A program made the position numbers and the translations under genes. A DNA stretch of 64,000 nucleotides from Aphidius gifuensis (lineage: Eukaryota; Arthropoda; Insecta; Hymenoptera; Braconidae), in contig NC_057789.1 in NCBI RefSeq assembly GCF_014905175.1, forward strand, positions 18,216,496 through 18,280,495, in the 5' to 3' direction. Below the pieces are notes generated by a model. That model was not told the DNA's origin. It saw nothing but the letters and a program-made list of their open reading frames with translations, and did not search any database. Positions 46,512-57,034 of this stretch are shown here, one piece after another. How positions within the stretch are numbered: the first letter of the stretch is position 1; each line of letters begins with the position of its first letter.

Positions 46512-46860
46512 AATGAATCTGTCTGAAAATCAAATAATATACACAAGATAGTGGTTATTCAAGTGCTTGTGCTTGTTATGATCGTGCTTGTCATGATCGA
46601 AATATATTCAAGATCTTGAATGAATTTGTTAAGGACAAAAAAATGGAACAGATGATTAAATATTGAATCATTTAATGAAACAACAACAACAGGAGTAAAT
46701 AATAATTCAATAAATGATGTACCAAGTGGAAATCAAAATAACAACAACAATATTGATCATATATAAACAACAGCAATCATAATAGAACAAATACACGGTG
46801 GTGGTAGTGGCGGCGATGATGCACCATCATGTATTTGTGGTTAATTCGCTCATAAAAAAG
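46512..46860 (+). pseudogene. Remnant of the duplicated exon unit plus Asn/Gly-rich coding-like sequence
   Basis: It resumes as the third unit (AATCTGTCTGAAAATCAAAT, ...GTGGTTATTCAAGTGCTTG), then gives broken frames such as DRNIFKILNEFVKDKKMEQM and an Asn run followed by GGGSGGDDAPSCICG. Stops interrupt every frame. No family is recognised. Confidence 0.35.
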
Positions 46861-47022
46861 ATGTTGAAAAAATCGATCAATATTTGACATTAAATTTTTT
46901 ATACATCAAATAGTTCGTTTTGTTTTTTTTTTTTTTTTTTTATTCAAATATTGAGGAGATAGCTACTGAATCAAAATCAAATTTATTTCCATTATAATTT
47001 GTATTAATTTTATATTTTTCAG

Positions 47023-47191
47023 GCTGTAACATGTCAGATTACGAGACTGAAATTGACTCAATATTTAATAATATTGGAACCTTAAGTCATCTAAAGTTGA
47101 TATATCGGGAAAATATTAAAAAATATCATCCCGACAAAAATTCTGAAGATAAAAGAGCAACTGAAAAAAACTCAGTATTTCATGAATATAT
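47023..47191 (+). pseudogene. J-domain exon, truncated by an inserted foldback element
   Basis: After a pyrimidine-rich acceptor (TATATTTTTCAG, ending 47022) an ATG at 47031 opens MSDYETEIDSIFNNIGTLSH...YRENIKKYHPDKN...DKRATEKNSVFHEY. HPD, the Hsp70-stimulating motif of DnaJ-type J-domains, is intact, with the helix II/III residues around it. The frame then runs into the element at 47192, and nothing after that element continues the J-domain. The exon is cut at about the start of the helix III end. Which J-protein this was is unclear; a small DNAJC-type protein is possible. Confidence 0.65.
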
Positions 47192-48124
47192 AGACTGTCC
47201 CATTTTAATTGGATAATGGATTTTTTTCGAAAAATATGGCTCGAATTGAAAAATGATTCGAGTAAAAGTTGTAGGGTTTGGCGGGGGACTTGGAAAAAAA
47301 AAAAAAACCAAAAAGTTCAAAATGGCGGAGTTTCAGGTATAAACGAAGTTTTTTCAAATGGATACTATATTTTTTCTTTGTACTAAAATGTTTTTTACAT
47401 CTAAACTAACACTTTTTACTTGAAAAGTTTTTCGATAAAATCACTTTTTTTTTCCGCTTAATTTTATCTGTTGATGGATTTTCCTCAAAAAAAAATGGCT
47501 CAAATTTAAAAATGATATTTAGAAAAGTTGTAGCGTTCAGGAAGACAAACACGAAAAGGAAAAAAAAATTTTAAAAAAGTCCAAAATGGCGGAGTTTAAA
47601 GTATGAACATCTTTTTTTTTGAGGTTAGGTGTAAGTTTTTTTTACTAATAAATTGTTCGCATGAAGATTAACACTTTTTTTAAATAAAATTTTTTGGCTA
47701 AGTCCATTTTTTTTATCCATATTTCTCACTCCGCCATTTTGAATTTTTTACCAAATTTTTTTTTTTTTTCGTTTTTGTCTTCCGAAACGCTACAACTTTT
47801 CCAAATATCATTTTCAAATCAAAGCCATTTTTTTTTGAGGAAAATCCATCAACAGATAAAATCGAGCCGAAAAAACAATGATTTTATCGAAAAATTTTTC
47901 ACATAAAAAGTGTAAGTTTTGATGTAAGAAACATTTTGGTGCAAAAAAGAAATACAGTATCCATTTTAAAAAACTATTTTTATACCTGAAACTCCACCAT
48001 TTTGAATTTTTTTTTTTTTTTTCTAGGTCCCTTTCTAAACCCTACAACTTTTACTTGAATCATTTTTTAATTTGAGCTATATTTTTCAAGAAAAATCCAT
48101 TATCCAATTAAAATGGGACAGTCT
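47192..48124. mobile_element. 933-bp foldback element in the J-domain exon
   Basis: The termini AGACTGTCCCATTTTAATTG and CAATTAAAATGGGACAGTCT are perfect. The two halves pair nearly throughout, and each half holds two related sub-units (AAAATGGCGGAGTTTC and AAAATGGCGGAGTTTA). TATA lies just outside both ends, one base off. TA-type (Tc1/mariner-like) insertion is likely. Confidence 0.78.
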
Positions 48125-48265
48125 GTATATACATAGAATAAAAAGTGTACATAAAATAGTAATAGAAGTGTTCAGCTGACTAGTTGTTCAATAAATAAAT
48201 ATTTATATAAAATTATATTCTGTGTTGAGTTTATAAATTAGAATTTCATTTACATAGAACCTTAA

Positions 48266-48757
48266 GGGATTTGGACGATTTTTTTCGGAATATGAGAAAG
48301 AAATAAAATTTATACAGTAGATTTTTGAAATACTAATACATTTTATGTGATTTTTTGGTAATTGTTTGGAAGCTCGTTTTTTTTTTATTAATTTTTAAAG
48401 TTGACAACTTTTAACATTGGCTCTTATGGAGAATGCGATTTTTGTCAAAAAAAAATCCATTAAAATACCAATATCTCCAATCGACAATATGACATCATGA
48501 AAAAAAAACTATCGGGTTATAAAATGAGACAAAAGAAAACGTATAGAAAAAAAATAAAAGAGGTTTGGAGCATAGTTTTTTTACAATTAATAATTAAAGT
48601 ATGAAAAAATGGATTTTTATGAGGAATTATTGAAAAATCACTAGAGACCTCTTGCGGATGACTTCTAGAAACACAATATTTCTATGAGTGCGAAAAAGAC
48701 AAAAAACAGAGAAAAAATGTTGTCTCACTCTTCGTTTTAAAAAATCGTCCAAATCCC
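48266..48757. mobile_element. TTAA-flanked MITE (family member 4)
   Basis: The termini GGGATTTGGACGATTTTTT and AAAAAATCGTCCAAATCCC lie between TTAA copies (48262-48265 and 48758-48761). Subterminal GATGACTTCTAGAAACAC, GAGTGCGAAAAAGAC and GTCTCACTC match member 1 (10039-10516). Confidence 0.82.
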
Positions 48758-49169
48758 TTAATATTATAACTAATCAATAAATTTAAAAATTTCTATCATA
48801 ATTGTTGATGACTGAATGAACATAATAGTTCACTCGAGAGGAGAGCGAAAAAGACAACTAGTCAAAAATATATTAATGCAACGAGAGATCTTTCAATTAC
48901 AATTTATTAGAATTACTGAAGAAGTTTCACTTCCCTGTGCGTACAATAACACACATCTTTTTTTTTCTACTTGATGAGTTTTATCAATCGTTAATAGACA
49001 AAAAATGAAATAAAAATAAACAATATTTTCATAAATGAATGAAACAAATTTGTTTGAATGTGTACTTATTATTATTTTGTTTAATTACAACAACACGCCG
49101 AAGATGTTTACACATAATAAACCTACGAGTCTAGATGGCTTACAAATTTTTTTTTTATTTTTAGACTGA

Positions 49170-49625
49170 AATTGTAACTAAAATATCGGATAGATACAGA
49201 AACATCCTAGCTAATTTGTAGTGGAGAAATTAGAATTTGTAGTTGAACCAGAACTAGGATTTTTCTGTATCTATCTGATATTTTAGTTATAATTTTGGTC
49301 TATAAATAAAAAAGTTACGAAATATTTTATGAAGGTATTATCTGAAAGAATTAATTTTCTCGGAAAAACGGTCCAACCACAAATTCTGATTTCTTCACTA
49401 CAAATTAGCTAGGATGTTTCCGTATCTATTTAATAATTTAGTTATAATTTTGGTCTATAAATAAAAAAGTTATGCAATATTTTATTAAGGTATTCTTTAA
49501 GAAAATTAATTTTTCCGGAAAAACGGTTCATTTACAAATTCTAATTTCTTCACTACAAATTAGCTAGGATGTTCCCGTACCTATTCGATATTTTAGTTTG
49601 AATTTTGGTCTATAAATAAAAAGTT
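49170..49625. repeat. CATCCTAGCTAATTTGTAG satellite-like units
   Basis: At least three units, one inverted at the start, share AGATACAGAAACATCCTAGC (or complement), AGAATTTGTAGTTGAACC, GGTCTATAAATAAAAAAGTT and ACGGTTC. Another unit ends just upstream of the ORF at 29133. Period about 180-190 bp. Confidence 0.7.
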
Positions 49626-50582
49626 ATTGAGATTTTAATATTTTGGAGTAAAAAGAAAAAATTTTTTTCCACTTTTTTGACGCTTTTTTTTTTGGGAAAC
49701 TGGTTTAGTAAAAATTTATTTATATTCTTCACGAGTTTCTCTCTATTTATTATACTTGTAATTTTTTTTTTTTTTTATAAACAAAAAAGTTATGCAATTT
49801 CAATGTTTGATGTTTTTTTTCAAATCCAATTATGTTGTAATAAGTTCTCTTTTTTCTTACCCATTTGTCAATAGTTTTTCGATTTATTATGGCAAATAAA
49901 TTAATTAGTACACTGTGAAAAATTTCTTCTGAATTTTAGAAGAAAACTTCTTGGCAAAAAATGGTTTGAAATAAAAAAAAAATTATTTATTTTAAATAAA
50001 AAATGGTTTGTTTAGAGATACAAAAAATTCTTGTTTTAAATAATAAATTGTTTATAATATTCAGATAGAGTCTTGCTAAAAACGATAAGTGGTTCGCGTC
50101 AAGAAGAAAAACTTCTAAACGCAATCCCCACTACTCCTTGACAGAAGCACTATTATGATTATTATATTCCATAAGTTTCTCGTTTCAAACGGCAGGGGGA
50201 TTTTTTCAAGCCGAAAACTTCTAAAGTTATGCCACATGACGTTTGACGTAAACGTTGGCTGTTTGTAAAAAGACAATTGTCATTTGTTTAAAACGATATA
50301 CTGTTTGTTTCAAATGACAGATGACTCAATAAAAACAATAAAAGTAATGAATTAAGAAAAATTAAATTTTGTTATAAACAAAAAGGGTTTTGAAGGAATC
50401 AATGTTTGGTTTGATACAAATGGTTTTTTCTTTTAATCAAACTAATATTCTGTTGGAAATGTGAAAAAAAAAAAAATTAAAAATTAATTTTTTTTTTTAT
50501 ATTGAATTATTTATATTGTTATTAACTTTATCCAACTTTAAGATTGAATTTTTTTTTTTTTTTTTTCCTAAACTAAACTACC
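49626..50582. other. AT-rich non-coding stretch
   Basis: Repeated AAAAAATGGTTTG words (49960-50010, echoed near 50418) hint at a decayed inverted-repeat element. No gene is supported. Confidence 0.45.
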
Positions 50583-50652
50583 TAAACGGGGATCGAACCG
50601 AGATCCTTTGGGGCGGGATGCGAGTGCGTTATCCGATTGACCGCGAGATCGA
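50583..50652 (-). pseudogene. tRNA-like sequence 1
   Basis: On the minus strand the internal promoter boxes are clear: A box GCGGTCAATCGGATAACGC and B box GGTTCGATCCC. The anticodon and T stems do not close well, so it is a pseudogene or the head of a tRNA-derived SINE. Confidence 0.45.
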
Positions 50653-50693
50653 ATGTAGAATACGAATTTTAATTCTGTCACATAGAGAATTTT

Positions 50694-50986
50694 GGAATTG
50701 CCGGGAATAATAATTTTTTTTTTTAATAACAATTCAATTGATTAATTCCAAATTGATTGGTTATATGTAGTTAAAAAATTATTGTATTTAATTTAATTTT
50801 TGTGTTTTCATTATTTATTTTTTTTTATATCAATTTTTTTTCTTTTCAACCTAAAACTAAATTAAATCATTTTGAATATTGAATAATAATTATATACAAT
50901 AATTTTTTAACTATAATTAATTAATTTGGAATTAATTAATTGAGTTATTATTCAAAAAAAAAATGTTATTATTCTCGGCAATTGAG
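50694..50986. repeat. 290-bp hairpin next to the tRNA-like sequence
   Basis: AATTGCCGGGAATAATAATT...TAGTTAAAAAATTATTGTA is inverted at 50895-50986 (TACAATAATTTTTTAACTA...AATAACATTTTTTTTTTG read back, ending CTCGGCAATT). The stem is about 90 bp with mismatches. Confidence 0.65.
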
Positions 50987-51203
50987 GGTCCGGCTGCAAT
51001 AACACGTTGAGCGCTCGAAGATAAGAAAACTTCGTTGCTGTGGGTGGAAAATAAGAAAAATTAAAATTATAAAATAAAAAGAAAAAAAAAAATACAGTCG
51101 TCGATAAAATTAAAAAATACATATTTTTCTCTAAATAAATTTTAAATTACTCCGGCTTTCTCCGGCATTACTCCGTTTTCGGCCCATTTCCGGAGAAACT
51201 ACT

Positions 51204-51358
51204 CCGGCATGAGGTTGATGGCGGAAAAATTACTCCGGCATGAAATTGGTGGCGGAGAAATTATTCCGGCATGAGGTTGATGGCGGAGAAGTTACTCCGG
51301 CATGAGATTGATGGCGGATAATTTTTTCCGGCATGGGATTGATGGCGGAGAAAATGTT
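51204..51358. repeat. 31-bp minisatellite, five units
   Basis: CCGGCATGAGGTTGATGGCG-type units start at 51204, 51235, 51266, 51297 and 51328, an exact 31-bp period. Related CCGGCAT words flank it (51150-51200) and reappear at 54480-54630 after the LTR. Confidence 0.85.
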
Positions 51359-51359
51359 A

Positions 51360-51946
51360 CAATTGTTATTAATAAATACTATGTTTGAGCAGACAAACTA
51401 GAAGTATTTTTCATCGGTTGAACATTTTCATAATATGACAATCTATTCTTTTGTGTTCTTTTGGTTCATGGAGAACCACATACAACCTCGCACATACACA
51501 TGCTTTATAAAAAAAAAAAAATTGTCAAGATCGCTCACACATTTATAACCTAATGCATTTCTGATCACCGCTTGTTACATAGTTATTAGGCGTTTTTCTT
51601 CCTCGCCGAGTCGCCGGACGGCTGCCAGAAATACCACCTCTACTGCTCACCATCACTACTCATATACATGTGTGCGCCACTGTAGCATAGCAGTGGAGGT
51701 GGTATTTCTGACGGTCGTCCGCCGTTGAAGAAAGCCCTATTAATCGGTGGAAGCAACGTAGATTGTTTTTATTCATTATCTTGTTGAAAGAAAAAAGTTG
51801 TAGTGTTGTGTCCTAGCATATTAGGCAATGGAAAATCATATCAATAAACAAATAAAATAATAAAAAAAGCCATATTGTGCCCAGGGCTAATATTAAAACA
51901 CTCAGAATAAATGAATTCTGCTTGGATAAATTTGTGGTTCAGCAAA
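51360..51946. other. Stretch upstream of the PP2A-A exon relic
   Basis: It holds an inverted pair TAGGCGTTTTTCTTCCTCGC/...GAAGAAAGCCC with AGAAATACCACCTC and GAGGTGGTATTTCT (about 51590-51740). The 200 bases before the ATG may be a copy of the parent gene's promoter and 5' UTR, but nothing in the sequence proves it. Confidence 0.4.
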
Positions 51947-52030
51947 ATGGCAGCAGCCGACTCATCAACGGACGACAGTCTTTATCCAATTGCAGTTCTG
52001 ATCGATGACTTATAAAATAAAAATTTAAAA
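51947..52030 (+). pseudogene. Decayed first coding exon of the PP2A scaffold subunit A
   Basis: The ATG opens MAAADSSTDDSLYPIAVLID, the hallmark N-terminus of the 65-kDa PP2A regulatory (scaffold) subunit A. The next codons are D L stop N K N L K, where the family reads E L (R/K) N E D V Q. Each differs by one base, including AAA or AGA to TAA at 52013. The exon ends at an intact GTAAGT donor (52031). A retained donor means a genomic duplication rather than a processed copy. No second exon follows; within about 60 bases the sequence becomes Gag-like. Confidence 0.85.
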
Positions 52031-52092
52031 GTAAGTACAATAATTATTATTTTTCAAATATTACCAAAGTTTTTTATGTTTGAAAAAAAAAA

Positions 52093-52923
52093 CAACTCGA
52101 TCTTAGTCAGCAAGTGTTTGTAACAATGAGATTCGCAGATCCTGACTATCAACGTGCTCTGAGAGAAGAGATTGACAAACGTACTCAAGGTTCCACAGAA
52201 TCTATTCGAAGTTACGTTTCTTGTATGCGGGGTTTGTTCCAACGAACAAATCCACCATGGCCTGAAAGTGAGCGCGTTATTTATACCATTCGGAATTTAT
52301 TGCCTTCGTTCCGAAGTTTGATTTCCGCTCGGACATGTCCAACAATGAAAGCTGTGGAGGCTGAGGCAATACGACAGGAGAGGATCACCCAGAGTGCTCA
52401 GACCCGTCGTCCGCCTCCGAGACCAGAACTTTCATTGTGCCCAGGTTTCGCTTGCCCAACATCTCGCACCGTGACTTCCGGCCATTCTCGTCCACCAGGC
52501 ACAAATAAGGTACGTGCTTTGTTCGAAGAAGATGATCTTTATGAGAGTAACTGGAACCACAGACTCGAGGAAGATCTCAAACTTTACTCACTTCATCACG
52601 AGATTGAAAGAAATCGTGATTGGGTGAAATCATCAAAAGTATCAACAAAGATGGAATAGGCTACTCAGTATTCACCACCAAGGTCTCCAGTACCATTGCC
52701 TCGTAAGGTTAATCGTGATTCATCCCCAGTTCCAGGTTTCGATTCTCAGCTTGAACGCCCTGGTAGATCCGGCGGTTTTGGGATAGAATGCTGGAACTGT
52801 GATTCTCGTGGTCATATTCACCGCGATTGTCAAGAGCCACGTCGTCGGTTTTGTTACCGCTGTAGAAGATCTGGCGTAACATTAGCTTCCTGTCCATTTT
52901 GTAATTCGGGAAACGACAGTTGA
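52093..52923 (+). pseudogene. LTR-retrotransposon Gag fragment with CCHC zinc knuckle
   Basis: One frame is open from about 52093 to 52923 apart from a single TAG at 52657. It holds a Gag core (DPDYQRALREEIDKRTQGST, ESIRSYVSCMRGLFQR, RVIYTIRNLLPSFRS) and a nucleocapsid-like end with C-X2-C-X4-H-X4-C (CWNCDSRGHIHRDC), then a second, degenerate Cys box (CYRCRRSG...CPFC). This is the layout of Ty3/gypsy-type Gag. The 5' part and any 5' LTR or primer site are missing: the frame starts right after an A-run. Protease, reverse transcriptase and integrase are absent downstream. Confidence 0.8.
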
Positions 52924-53395
52924 GTCCCACGGACCTGGTGCCTGAGCCTCAGTTGGTAGAGCTAACCCCGACAAAATTGACTAGTATCCCGGAGTTCTGT
53001 GTTAGATCATAGAATCTTCACTCCGAGAGAAATACTTTGAACATAGACTAAACACTCTTGATAGCATGGCTACTCAACTATCAAGACCTGGACCTCCAGT
53101 TACTACCTTTGTCCAACCGGATTCGGCACCTGGATGCTCAGGAACCAAACCACACTGCAACTGTGTTGGTCCAGCTTTTCCGCATTTCTTATATTATTTA
53201 AAAGAATGTGAAGCTGGTCGAGGTTGATCCTTACCAGAGCCATATTGATAAAGACTTTCATACTATTCCGTACCTTGTCCTAGTTGTTTTAGATATTGTT
53301 TCCGGAATCTCAGGAGCAAGAATCAACTGGACCACAGACTTGACAAGAGATGAGAGAAGGATGTCGTCGTCGTTGGAGGAGTCTGGGGAGGAGGC
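52924..53395 (+). other. Residual internal region and polypurine tract before the 3' LTR
   Basis: Broken frames without recognisable pol motifs fill the 470 bases after Gag. GGAGGAGTCTGGGGAGGAGG (53376-53394) is a good polypurine tract immediately before the LTR start. The pol region appears to be deleted. Confidence 0.6.
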
Positions 53396-54414
53396 TGTTC
53401 ATTCTCGCTGCCTTATAGGCTGATCAAGACCGATCCAACGGAAATCCTCCAACCAACGACTTCGTTTTTATATTTTATTATTTTAGTATTTCTTTTTGTA
53501 TATTATTATTATTATTGTTCATTATATTTTCCCCCTTTTTCACCAAGATAGAGAGAGGAGGGATAGCTTGGAGTGGGAACAGCTTAGTAGATCCGAGCTG
53601 CTCCGAAATATCTTGGGCTGAACTCACTCTTTTGGCTGTGGGACGTGGTAAGAGATACACGTTTCGAGATCAGATCTTGGTTTTACGTAATGTAGGGTAC
53701 TCATGTTTCTAGCTGGATACTCAGCGGACACGTGGATTTTGTAGGTTAGTTTTGGGGCGTTGTCCGTGTGAATCATGGACAACGTCAAGCATACATTTAC
53801 GTTTGGATTATTTAGTTTAGTTTTGTTTAAATAATTAGAAACGCGGTCCCTTTGTTTATTTAATTGATATATTTAATTCAAGGTCGCGAGTAAGCTTATG
53901 TTGTACGTTTTGGAATATTGAGACTTTGATTGTTTATGGATTTTTGAGACTACGTTTTTGTATTTTGGATTTATGATTAAGTTTTGGATAAATAAATAAT
54001 ACGTTTTGGTTTTTGAATATAAAATAATAATGTGTTATTGTTAATTATTTTGATTTGACTGTAATTATTTCTCTGGTAACTTTATCCGGCCCTTCTACCA
54101 CAACCAGCACACTGAGCGAGTCTAGCTTCCCTCTAGGCTAATTGTTGATGGTTATTCTGGTCAATTTGCTGTATATTTCGGTTGTTGGGTTTAATTGTTG
54201 CTATTTTGTGTCTTTGGGTATTAATGTGATAAGCCTTTTTTCGAGTTTTAGGGCGAATTGGAAACTACACGATTTTAACAAATAATAATAATAGTTGGTT
54301 ATTTGAGATTTTGAGTTTGGTTAGTTTTGTGTTTTGAGCTAAATAAATAAATAAACCAGATAACATACTTGATAATTGGTCCGAGAAGGTAACACGCAGA
54401 AATGGCACGTTACA
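53396..54414 (+). mobile_element. LTR of the gag-bearing element (3' LTR, about 1.02 kb)
   Basis: It starts TGTTCATTCTCGCTGCC after the polypurine tract and ends GGCACGTTACA (TG...CA). It aligns along its length with 63213-64000: shared blocks are ATTCTCG.TGC, ACGCGGTCCC, GATAAATAAATA, ATCCGGCCCTTCTACCA, CACACTGAGCGA and GCCTTTTT.CGGTTTTA-like. Many substitutions and indels separate the two, so they are not a recent pair. Confidence 0.75.
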
Positions 54415-54731
54415 GTTTAAATAAATATATTTGATAAAATTGATGAACATATATAATATTTCTACATTGTTTTTTAGTGATCTAATGCCAAATTAATTGT
54501 TCCGGCATTAATTAATGTCATGCCGGAGTAATTATTCTGGCATAAGATGAATGCTGAAGAAAATGCTTCGGCATAAAACTAGTGGTGGACTAATTTTTCC
54601 GACATTAATCTCATGCCGGAATAATTTTTAAATCTATTGTTAATAACAATGACATAAAGAAAACAAAGTAAAACAGTATATAAAAGCATTTGAAGATTAA
54701 ACAATAGCAAAAATAACTTTTTTTCAATTTT
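54415..54731. other. Stretch between the LTR and the next element
   Basis: It contains CCGGCAT words related to the 31-bp minisatellite (54480-54630). The gag/LTR fragment and the PP2A exon therefore lie between two parts of that repeat. Confidence 0.5.
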
Positions 54732-55626
54732 ATATCACTATATGCGCATTGACTCTGTCTTGACACCTTTTTGATCGCGTTTTGACAGCATTTCAACCGC
54801 CTTTCGACACCGAATTTAGAGGTGCTTAATTCTTTCTAATTTAACTATTTATAATGGATTTGTATTTTTTCAATAGAAATATTGACAGAAAATATTAAAA
54901 ACTTGTGTAGCGTGCCAAAATAGGTACACCCAATATTGTAAATAAAATATATGTATGTATGTATTGGTGTCTCCCTGAAAAATATAAAAATACACTTCTT
55001 GTCCGGCCACCAAACTAAACGGTGCGTCCGAAAAATATTCAGAAAAATTTAGTAAAATTGTATTGGTGATTTGGCTCTGCCATATCACGACCATTAATAT
55101 ATATATATATATATATTGTGTCTTGTTAAATTATCATATCAAATAGTATAATTGTTAAATAAATTGTTTTATTCTTTTTAATATTAAATATAAATTTCAT
55201 GTCTTTGTTTAAAATTATTGTTTGAAATTAAATTAAATGTAAAGTGAGGGAAACTATACATAACACTTGTAAAAATTAAGAAAAAAATTTTTTGGTTTTA
55301 AATTGTTTAAACATCATAATGAGCTCATATACTGTTTTATTTTCTTTTTTTTATGTAATTGTTATTAACAATAGATTTAAAAATTATTAACAAAAAAAAA
55401 TTTTTTTTTTTAATTTTTACAAGTTTTTATATTTTCTATTAATATTTTTATTGAAAGAATACAAATATATTATAAATAAAGATCATAATGATGTTTGAAC
55501 AATTTAAAAAAAATGAAAAATGAATGAAATAAGCACCTCTCAATTTGGTGTCGGAAGCCTGTCGAAATGCTGTCAAAACGCGATCAAAACGGTGTCGAGA
55601 CAGAGTCAATGCGCATATAGTGATAT
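54732..55626. mobile_element. 895-bp inverted-repeat element
   Basis: The ends ATATCACTATATGCGCATTG and CAATGCGCATATAGTGATAT are followed by about 110 bp of inverted arm (GACTCTGTC.TGACACC.TTTTGATCGCGTTTTGACAG). Further inward pairing occurs in the AT-rich interior. No coding sequence. Confidence 0.75.
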
Positions 55627-55859
55627 GAAATAAAAAAAAAATTGTGTGTGTTACCAGTACGCGCGAGGGAAGTGAAACTTCTTTCGCAGTCTGTCGAGTT
55701 ATTTTATCATGTAGATGGACTCACAAGTGTATAAGTGAGAAAGCAAGAAATAGAAACGCACAGAAGTTTTCCCCATGGTCTAGTAAAAAAAAACGAAATC
55801 CAAGTACAATTTTCTTTATTGATTCTGCCATTTTTTTTTCTCACGAATCTATTAATCTG

Positions 55860-56830
55860 CTCTTTAAAATAAAAAATAAATTATTTAAAAATATTTTTGG
55901 AAGCACCATGCAATTGTTAATAAAAATTTAAAAAATTGTTAATAAATAGAAAAAAACCAGAAACTTAGAAAAAATAACGAAGTTCCCCCGCCGGGAATCG
56001 AACCCGGGTCTTTTGCTTTCCGGGCAAACGCGTTGACCACTAGACCACCGGGCTCCTTTTTTTTTCTAAGTTTCATCAAGTCAACTCCAACGTCCTTCTA
56101 TGCGTCAATTCATTTTTTTGAAAAAAAACCAGAGAGATTTTTATTAACAATTGCCTTGAAAAATCAATATTTTCAAATAATTTTTTTTTTCTCTTTAAAA
56201 GAGCAGACGTTAAGCTAATTTGTACCGATCTTAACAAAATTTGTACCTCAATAATAATAATAATAATAATAAAACAACAAGTTACTTTCAATTTACGTGG
56301 GTACAAATTCTAATTTCATCGATACAAATTATCCTACGTTCTGCTCTTTAAAATAAAATAGAAATTATTCAAAAATATTGATTTTTAAAGGCGCCATGCA
56401 ATTGTTAATCAAACATTTTTATTAACTATTCCATGGTTCCTCGAAAAATCAATATTTTTAAATAATTTATTTTATATTTTAAAGAGCAGAACATAATCTA
56501 ACTTGTACCGATAAGAGCAAATTAGTACCTCAATAATTTAAACAGAAGTCATTCAATTGTTAATTAACATTTTGGAGTAAATAATTTTTTTTTGGTTGTT
56601 ATTTTTGAGGTACAAATTCCGGGCTTGGTGGTACAAATTAGTACAAATTATTCTGCGTCTGTATCAATTTCCCCCTAAGTGATCTAGAAAAAAAATGAAT
56701 TTTTAACCCTTTAAACACCCTTTAATTTTGAGGTACAAATGAAAACAGTTGCTGTAAAAAATAGTACAAATTAAGACGCTTCTAATGAGTATTCTAGATA
56801 ATTTTTTTAGGGCTTATGCAGGCCAGGTTC
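55860..56830. repeat. GCTCTTTAAA/TTTAAAGAGC hairpin repeat, copy 2, with tRNA-like insert
   Basis: It shares the hairpin units and the ending TTATGCAGGCCAGGTTCACG with 32740-33480. A segment at 55960-56075, bounded by GAAACTTAGAAAAA and TTTTTTCTAAGTTTC, carries a tRNA-like sequence. Confidence 0.7.
55984..56054 (-). tRNA. tRNA-like sequence 2 (best of three; probably pseudogene or SINE head)
   Basis: The minus strand shows A box TGGTCTAGTGG, an anticodon arm TTTGC-CCGGAAA-GCAAA with a perfect 5-bp stem, a variable loop AGAC and a perfect T arm CCGGG-TTCGATT-CCCGG. The apparent anticodon is GGA, but position 33 is C instead of the near-universal T, there is no long variable arm as in tRNA-Ser, and the acceptor stem pairs in only about four of seven positions. 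It lies inside an inverted pair of CTTAGAAAAA arms. Confidence 0.45.
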
Positions 56831-56921
56831 ACGCACCTGAATTGTACGAATATAATTCTCTATATTCTCTCTTATGAATTTTTATAAATTATTATCAGTT
56901 AAACAAAATGAGTGAAATAAA

Positions 56922-57034
56922 AACAAAACATAAATTTACAATTGATGTCACTGAAAGCCTCGATTTTAGATGAGGTGTTCATTTTTGAAAACTGAGGCTT
57001 TCAGTGATATCAATTGTAAATTTATGTTTTGTTG
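56922..57034. repeat. 113-bp hairpin with about 40-bp stem (pre-miRNA-like size)
   Basis: AACAAAACATAAATTTACAA, TTGATGTCACTGAAAGCCTC and then a loop of about 32 bases are followed by the reverse complement GAGGCTTTCAGTGATATCAA, TTGTAAATTTATGTTTTGTT. Only one or two mismatches occur. It could be a very small MITE or a miRNA-type precursor. Confidence 0.75.

Noticed and set aside
55984..56054. Functional tRNA-Ser(GGA) gene
   Set aside because: C at position 33, a weak acceptor stem and the lack of a long variable arm make a working tRNA-Ser unlikely; kept as tRNA-like only.
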